Below are positions 59,564 to 64,000 of a stretch of 64,000 nt of DNA, in pieces. Below the pieces are notes generated by a model. The model was not told the DNA's origin and did not search any database. It saw nothing but the letters and a program-made list of their open reading frames with translations. The first letter of the stretch is position 1. The number at the start of each line of letters is the position of its first letter. The translations under genes and the position numbers were made by a program. This DNA comes from Macrotrachela quadricornifera. Lineage: Eukaryota > Rotifera > Eurotatoria > Philodinida > Philodinidae. Location: NCBI GenBank assembly GCA_022393335.1, contig JAJEKB010020821.1, positions 210,065 through 274,064 of the forward strand. The letters are read 5' to 3'.

Positions 59564-61618
59564 TAGCTGTCAAAGATCGTTATTTATATTTTAATTAATT
59601 GACCGAGTTTCCATTGCACTATTATCAACTTTTGATAGGGTCTCAATTATACTGCATAAGTTAAAACTGAATCAATCACTAAATCATCTCAAAAAGATGA
59701 TTTAAATGTGAATGGAACGATAACGTTGCTAAGTTCAATTTTAATCCACGTAGTGTAGATGAGGTCTATATGAAATAATCTAAAAACTAATCCATGTATT
59801 TTAAATAGAGTTACGAGATAATTCAAATGATTTTTTTATAATTTATAAAGAGATCTAATAGCTAGGATCTAGGTGAGTAATTAACATTTGATTCGCTTTA
59901 CGGTAGGATATCATTTTAATATTCCGTTGGCCATAGAGAAGATTATATGAAATAAGATGAGCGTGTGTTTGTATTAAGGTCATAGGTCAAAAATATTTTT
60001 TTTTATAATAAACACTTCTTGAGTTGAGCAGAAGTAACTAATACATATTTAAGATTAGTTAAGCCTAGTTAAGACTCGTTAATCTTTTCCGGCCAGCTAC
60101 TAGAAGACCAGTAAGTTCACTTATTTCCTAAAAATCATCATCGTTGATTTTTGAAATCGCAGGACATAGACGGCAACCATTAAATAATATTCAGTTAAAA
60201 TTTCTAAGCTCATTCTGATAGAGCACAAAAATCTGCTTCTAACTTATGTCCTTTGATTTGTCGGAAATATTTTCTAGCGGCTTAAAAGTAGATAAAAACT
60301 TTATCCAAAAACTTTTCGAGCACTCGTTATAAACGCTAACATGGTGTTCATTTTTTTATAGTAGCGTGAGCAGAAATATATATGTAGTTGCGCTGTGCTA
60401 AAAATTCGAAGAAGCTGTCCGTGGTTGTATGGTTTTGAAAATTTTTTTTTCCAAATAATTGTGATTGGGATGGTTCCAAACATATCACTAGACTCGTTAT
60501 GCTACGAGGCTTTCTAAAAAAACTGAAAGATTTGAATGACATCTAATTCTGTTTTCTTAAACAAAAAGTCATATACTGTTGTCTTGTAAGGAAGGTATTT
60601 AGTAATGTTTGTCATATAGCGATAAATATCACGCTTAAGACGTTATAAGTGTTTGTCCGTTCGATTGTTCAAAAAAATGAGAGTTCAGAATTAGAAACTA
60701 CGGCATCGTGAACAAGTCAGCATGACTCTAATTTGCAATAAACTTGGTCATAATTAATGGAGGACAAATAACTCGAATTTGAGGTCTGCTTTTCTTGATA
60801 GCACTACGTCTATAGAGTAGATACCTAGTGGACCATTTGAGGGTGCCCATTTTAGACAAGTGTACCGTTTTGAAGGGCGATCAGCATCATTCATAGCATC
60901 TATTTTTCTGGTTGTTCAAACATGTTAAGGTTCCTTAATTGAAATTATTTTCATAATAGAAGAATTCACGAATATTTCGCATCACATTTCGATGAAACTC
61001 TTTTCAATTCGGTCAGTTTTTTCAGAAAAATGAATTGTTTGACTGTAACGGATTGTTTGTCCATCAGATTAAAAATCCAGTATGGTCGATTTGAATTTAC
61101 TGATCAGTACGTGTTGTCCAGATTACTTTATTATTTTCTAACCGAATACATTCTCTTAAGTTAATTTATTAAGTAAAAGGAGACATTGCTTTCAATGTTG
61201 GCGTAGCATTCTAATCGAAATATAAAGCGATGATCTTAGCAACGCATCATAATATTTTAGAGACACACATGAACACAAGAATGGTGAGTCGGCAATGTTG
61301 CTTCGAATCAGTAAGATTGATCGGCAAGGAGAATCTTATTAGATTTGAAACGGATATTTTTATAGAATTTTTGGAGGCATATCAAAAATATTAGTCTAAC
61401 AGCTACCCACAATAAATTGAATGCAATATTTTTTATATATAATGAAGAATTATTTTAGACAACATTATGCCATATACTTCACATTTTACTTTAGAAGTAA
61501 AGACAAGTGATATCTAATAATCGATGCATTACCCATCTTCACTATCTCATAGAACTACTTCGATCAAAAAGATGATTCAGGACATCAAATGATATACCAA
61601 CTATTTACATAGCAAGAT
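59564..61618. other. Intergenic, no supported gene
   Basis: Two kilobases of AT-rich DNA. Short minus-strand frames near 60300-60540 have no motif. No repeat structure was recognised. Confidence 0.35.
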
Positions 61619-61623
61619 GTTAG

Positions 61624-61839
61624 TGTAACGGTCATTGGCCGTTGTGCTTCACCTGCCTGACCTGTTCACTGTGGTTTGAGCCTCTCTCTTTGTTCTCTCA
61701 TGTGTGACTGCTTAACCTGTATGTGTATATATATAATCCACGTGTAAGAAGACAGAAGATACACTTGGAGTATTAATCTATCCAAATAAACGTCGTACCG
61801 AATGGCACAGACAGGCATTCATCCCCATTGGTCGTTACA
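61624..61839 (+). mobile_element. Solo LTR of a retrotransposon, 216 bp
   Basis: It starts TGTAACGG and ends CGTTACA, the classical TG...CA inverted ends, and is flanked by an exact 5-bp duplication GTTAG (61619-61623 and 61840-61844). A TATA-like box (TGTATATATATAATCC, about 61725-61739) and a poly-A signal AATAAA (61785-61790) follow in the expected order, setting the plus orientation. No internal gag/pol sequence adjoins it, so it is a solo LTR left by recombination between two LTRs. The family is not assigned. Confidence 0.85.
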
Positions 61840-61844
61840 GTTAG

Positions 61845-63027
61845 AGCCTACTAAGATAGTTTATATGCTTGAGTATAAGAGACTATATTCCAAGCTGGAA
61901 AGGAATATTGTTTGACAAAATAGTCTGACAATAATATTTTGGAATTTTCGTGCGTAAATTTTTGTCTAGTGATAGGTTTTAACATGAATATAATGAATAA
62001 GGTTTATTCCATAAAGGAATGAGTTAATATGATGATTATCATTTATATATCAATCACACATAAGAATATTTCTACAAAACGATCAGTGCTAGAGAGTAAA
62101 TGTTTTCTTCCTAGGCTTTATGCAATGAAGATGACTATTAGATATAATATAATCAAAATCAAAATTATTTTCAATAGTAGTCATATTTTATTTTCTTTTA
62201 GAAAAGGGTTAACGAACCCATCGGATGAGCGTTACTTGTTTGTATTTTATATATTAAACAAAAAATCCTACAATAATTTTTTCACTGAGCTAGTGCAGTA
62301 TATGAGAAGGAAATAACTATCTCAGAATCGTGAGCTTGAGAATTACCATCCAATATCTGCCAGTTCCATTTCTATTATACCATTTAAAACGTCTATTCAA
62401 TTACTTTAAATTATGAATATTTTCATTTGGCTTACAATTAATTGAACAGTCTTTTATGGCGAATGATCAGTACATGTTTTATCAAATGATCAGTATCCTT
62501 TTATCAGTAAAAAGTTATTTTTAGGACAGTAAACAATTCGAAAGTTCAGTAATTAATTCAGGAAAACATCAGTATTTTATTCTTTGTTGTTCAGTTTTTT
62601 CTGAACTTTTCCCAGTAAAATGAACATAATTATACGTACACAAATTTATTGAATCAACAATTCAGGCCACGCAGCGGTCCTTCTTCGTCCTTCTTTTCTT
62701 CTAAAATCCTTCTTTTTCACTTTTCATACGAATAAACTCTCAGAAATATCGAAAACAAGTTGTTAGCACTATCTAGTTGCTGTCCGATACTGATAGGGAT
62801 GTCTCAGAACTCCAGAAAACATTTAATTTATCTCAAGTATAATGAAAAGTTCTCATACTAAGGCTAACAAGGGAAGGTTCCGAAGTGTTGATCCGAGTCG
62901 AAGGCTGATATTATGTGGGCTTGATATACTAAGTGTCCTGATACCAAGTATGAAACAATTATCTGCTGAGGTCTGCTTACTGAGAAATAATAGTCAAAAT
63001 ATTTTTCGGTGACCAATATCGGATTCA
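61845..63027. other. Intergenic, no supported gene
   Basis: The frame 62029-62316 has no motif. The word GCAGCGGTCCTT (about 62674) also occurs near 2598 as GTAGCGGTCCTT and may mark a dispersed repeat. Confidence 0.3.
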
Positions 63028-63787
63028 GACCAATCTAAGATTCGCCTAGGTCAAAACAGGATAGAGTATTTAATAAGTCAAGCAACATGTGACTTTCATA
63101 AATAAATTGCGTAGAAGACTGAAGAATAATATTAACATCAACAAAATGGAGACTAAAATCCTTTATTTCTTACATATTTCTACACTATATGGAGTTTTTA
63201 TGGGCCTATACTGAGCAGAGAAATAGATTACTTTTACAAGCGCCTAGGTGAGTTTACATTGTGGGACATATTTGAGGAAAAGGAGGGCTAATGGACTCGA
63301 TGCATTCTTTCAGAAATTTTGCTGAGAATATTTTAGTTCCTTGTTCTTTAAGCTTCAAAATGTATTTTTTTAAAAGTTCTGTTTGAAGTATCGGGACAAA
63401 AATTTCGATTTTGTCCTTCTCTCATGGAAAAATCTTGAATACGTCTTTGATTATACCTTGCTTTGCCGAAACAACAGACACAATTGGCAGTGCTACGAAA
63501 CTAGAATTTCGATACCCTGCTTACACATACTTCATCTAAATCAGCCTACTCTACACTAACGAGCTGACAAAACTCAGCAGCAGGATCCATAAAAATGTTT
63601 TTGGTATATCCATTTATCGATAATTGCATAGGCACACGCAAGGTTTTTAAGTGTAAACCTACATATCATTCACAAAGTATGACTCTTGTTTTCTACACTT
63701 AAAACAAATATCATTTGATCACTGAAATTCAGCTGTTTTATTTGACAAATTTATCCTGTTTTGACCTAGGCGAATCTTAGATTGATC
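63028..63787. mobile_element. 760-bp element with about 37-bp terminal inverted repeats
   Basis: GACCAATCTAAGATTCGCCT at 63028 continues to CAGGATA and is mirrored near-exactly at 63751-63787, with one mismatch in about 36 bp. No coding frame inside. No clear target duplication. Probably a MITE. Confidence 0.65.
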
Positions 63788-64000
63788 TAAAGAAATAAAA
63801 TATCTCAGTATGGAGGTAGAAAATAACAACTCCTTTGCTCGAGTCGTAATAGAGATATTCAATTTTTTATCGTTCGGTTGCGTTATTTATGGGCCTCCCT
63901 GTAGATACAGAGTTTATTAAGTTTTTATAAAAAATATTAGAATTTTTATTATTGAAATGATCAGTTTTTGATCTCTTCCACTTCTCAGATAAAAAAAAAA
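63788..64000. other. Right edge, no supported gene
   Basis: AT-rich, ending in a run of A; no feature recognised. Confidence 0.4.

Overview
The window is AT-rich eukaryotic DNA. Several lines point to a bdelloid rotifer (Adineta/Rotaria-like); this is an inference and no ribosomal or mitochondrial marker is present. Genes carry very short GT-AG introns (46-79 bp in the best-resolved gene). There is an intact eukaryotic RNA-dependent RNA polymerase. There is an arginine ADP-ribosyltransferase/TPR gene of a type expanded in bdelloids, together with divergent 7TM receptors, an F-box protein and an LDLa/EGF/7TM receptor. Varied transposons, mostly short non-autonomous elements, fill much of the space between genes.

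Layout. 0-13 kb is mobile-element territory: a ubiquitin-like relic, several foldback elements, a decayed minus-strand LINE (gag, AP-endonuclease, reverse transcriptase) and an inverted-repeat element whose centre is a 400-N assembly gap. 13.2-18.3 kb holds an 11-exon RRM + RdRP gene with a 24-bp-periodic acidic repeat in exon 1. 18.3-25.7 kb has a broken RBR-type ubiquitin ligase with a ZZ finger and a TTAA-flanked inverted-repeat element. 25.7-32.3 kb carries two rhodopsin-like 7TM genes and a cold-shock-domain gene. 32.3-43.5 kb is gene-poor: a 2.7-kb long-inverted-repeat element with an 8-bp target duplication, a complete mariner with an apparently intact transposase, and a decayed gene resembling the stonustoxin-type N-terminal family. 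43.5-48.3 kb is a large LDLa/EGF/7TM receptor gene broken by one stop and two frame changes. 50.8-52.7 kb is an F-box gene. 53-55 kb holds a small TA-flanked element and a perfect 172-bp-arm palindrome. 55.7-59.6 kb is an ADP-ribosyltransferase-TPR gene split by a 914-bp foldback element. 59.6-64 kb is gene-free apart from a solo LTR with a 5-bp target duplication and a terminal-inverted-repeat element.

No operon-like organisation is seen and the genes look independently transcribed. The unifying theme is genome conflict: an RNA-silencing amplifier (the RdRP) sits among many hairpin-forming repeats, and one insertion has cut a host gene at a single TA with its reading frame still in register on both sides. 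Coordinates of repeat ends and splice sites were read by eye; functional names rest on motif recognition without database search.
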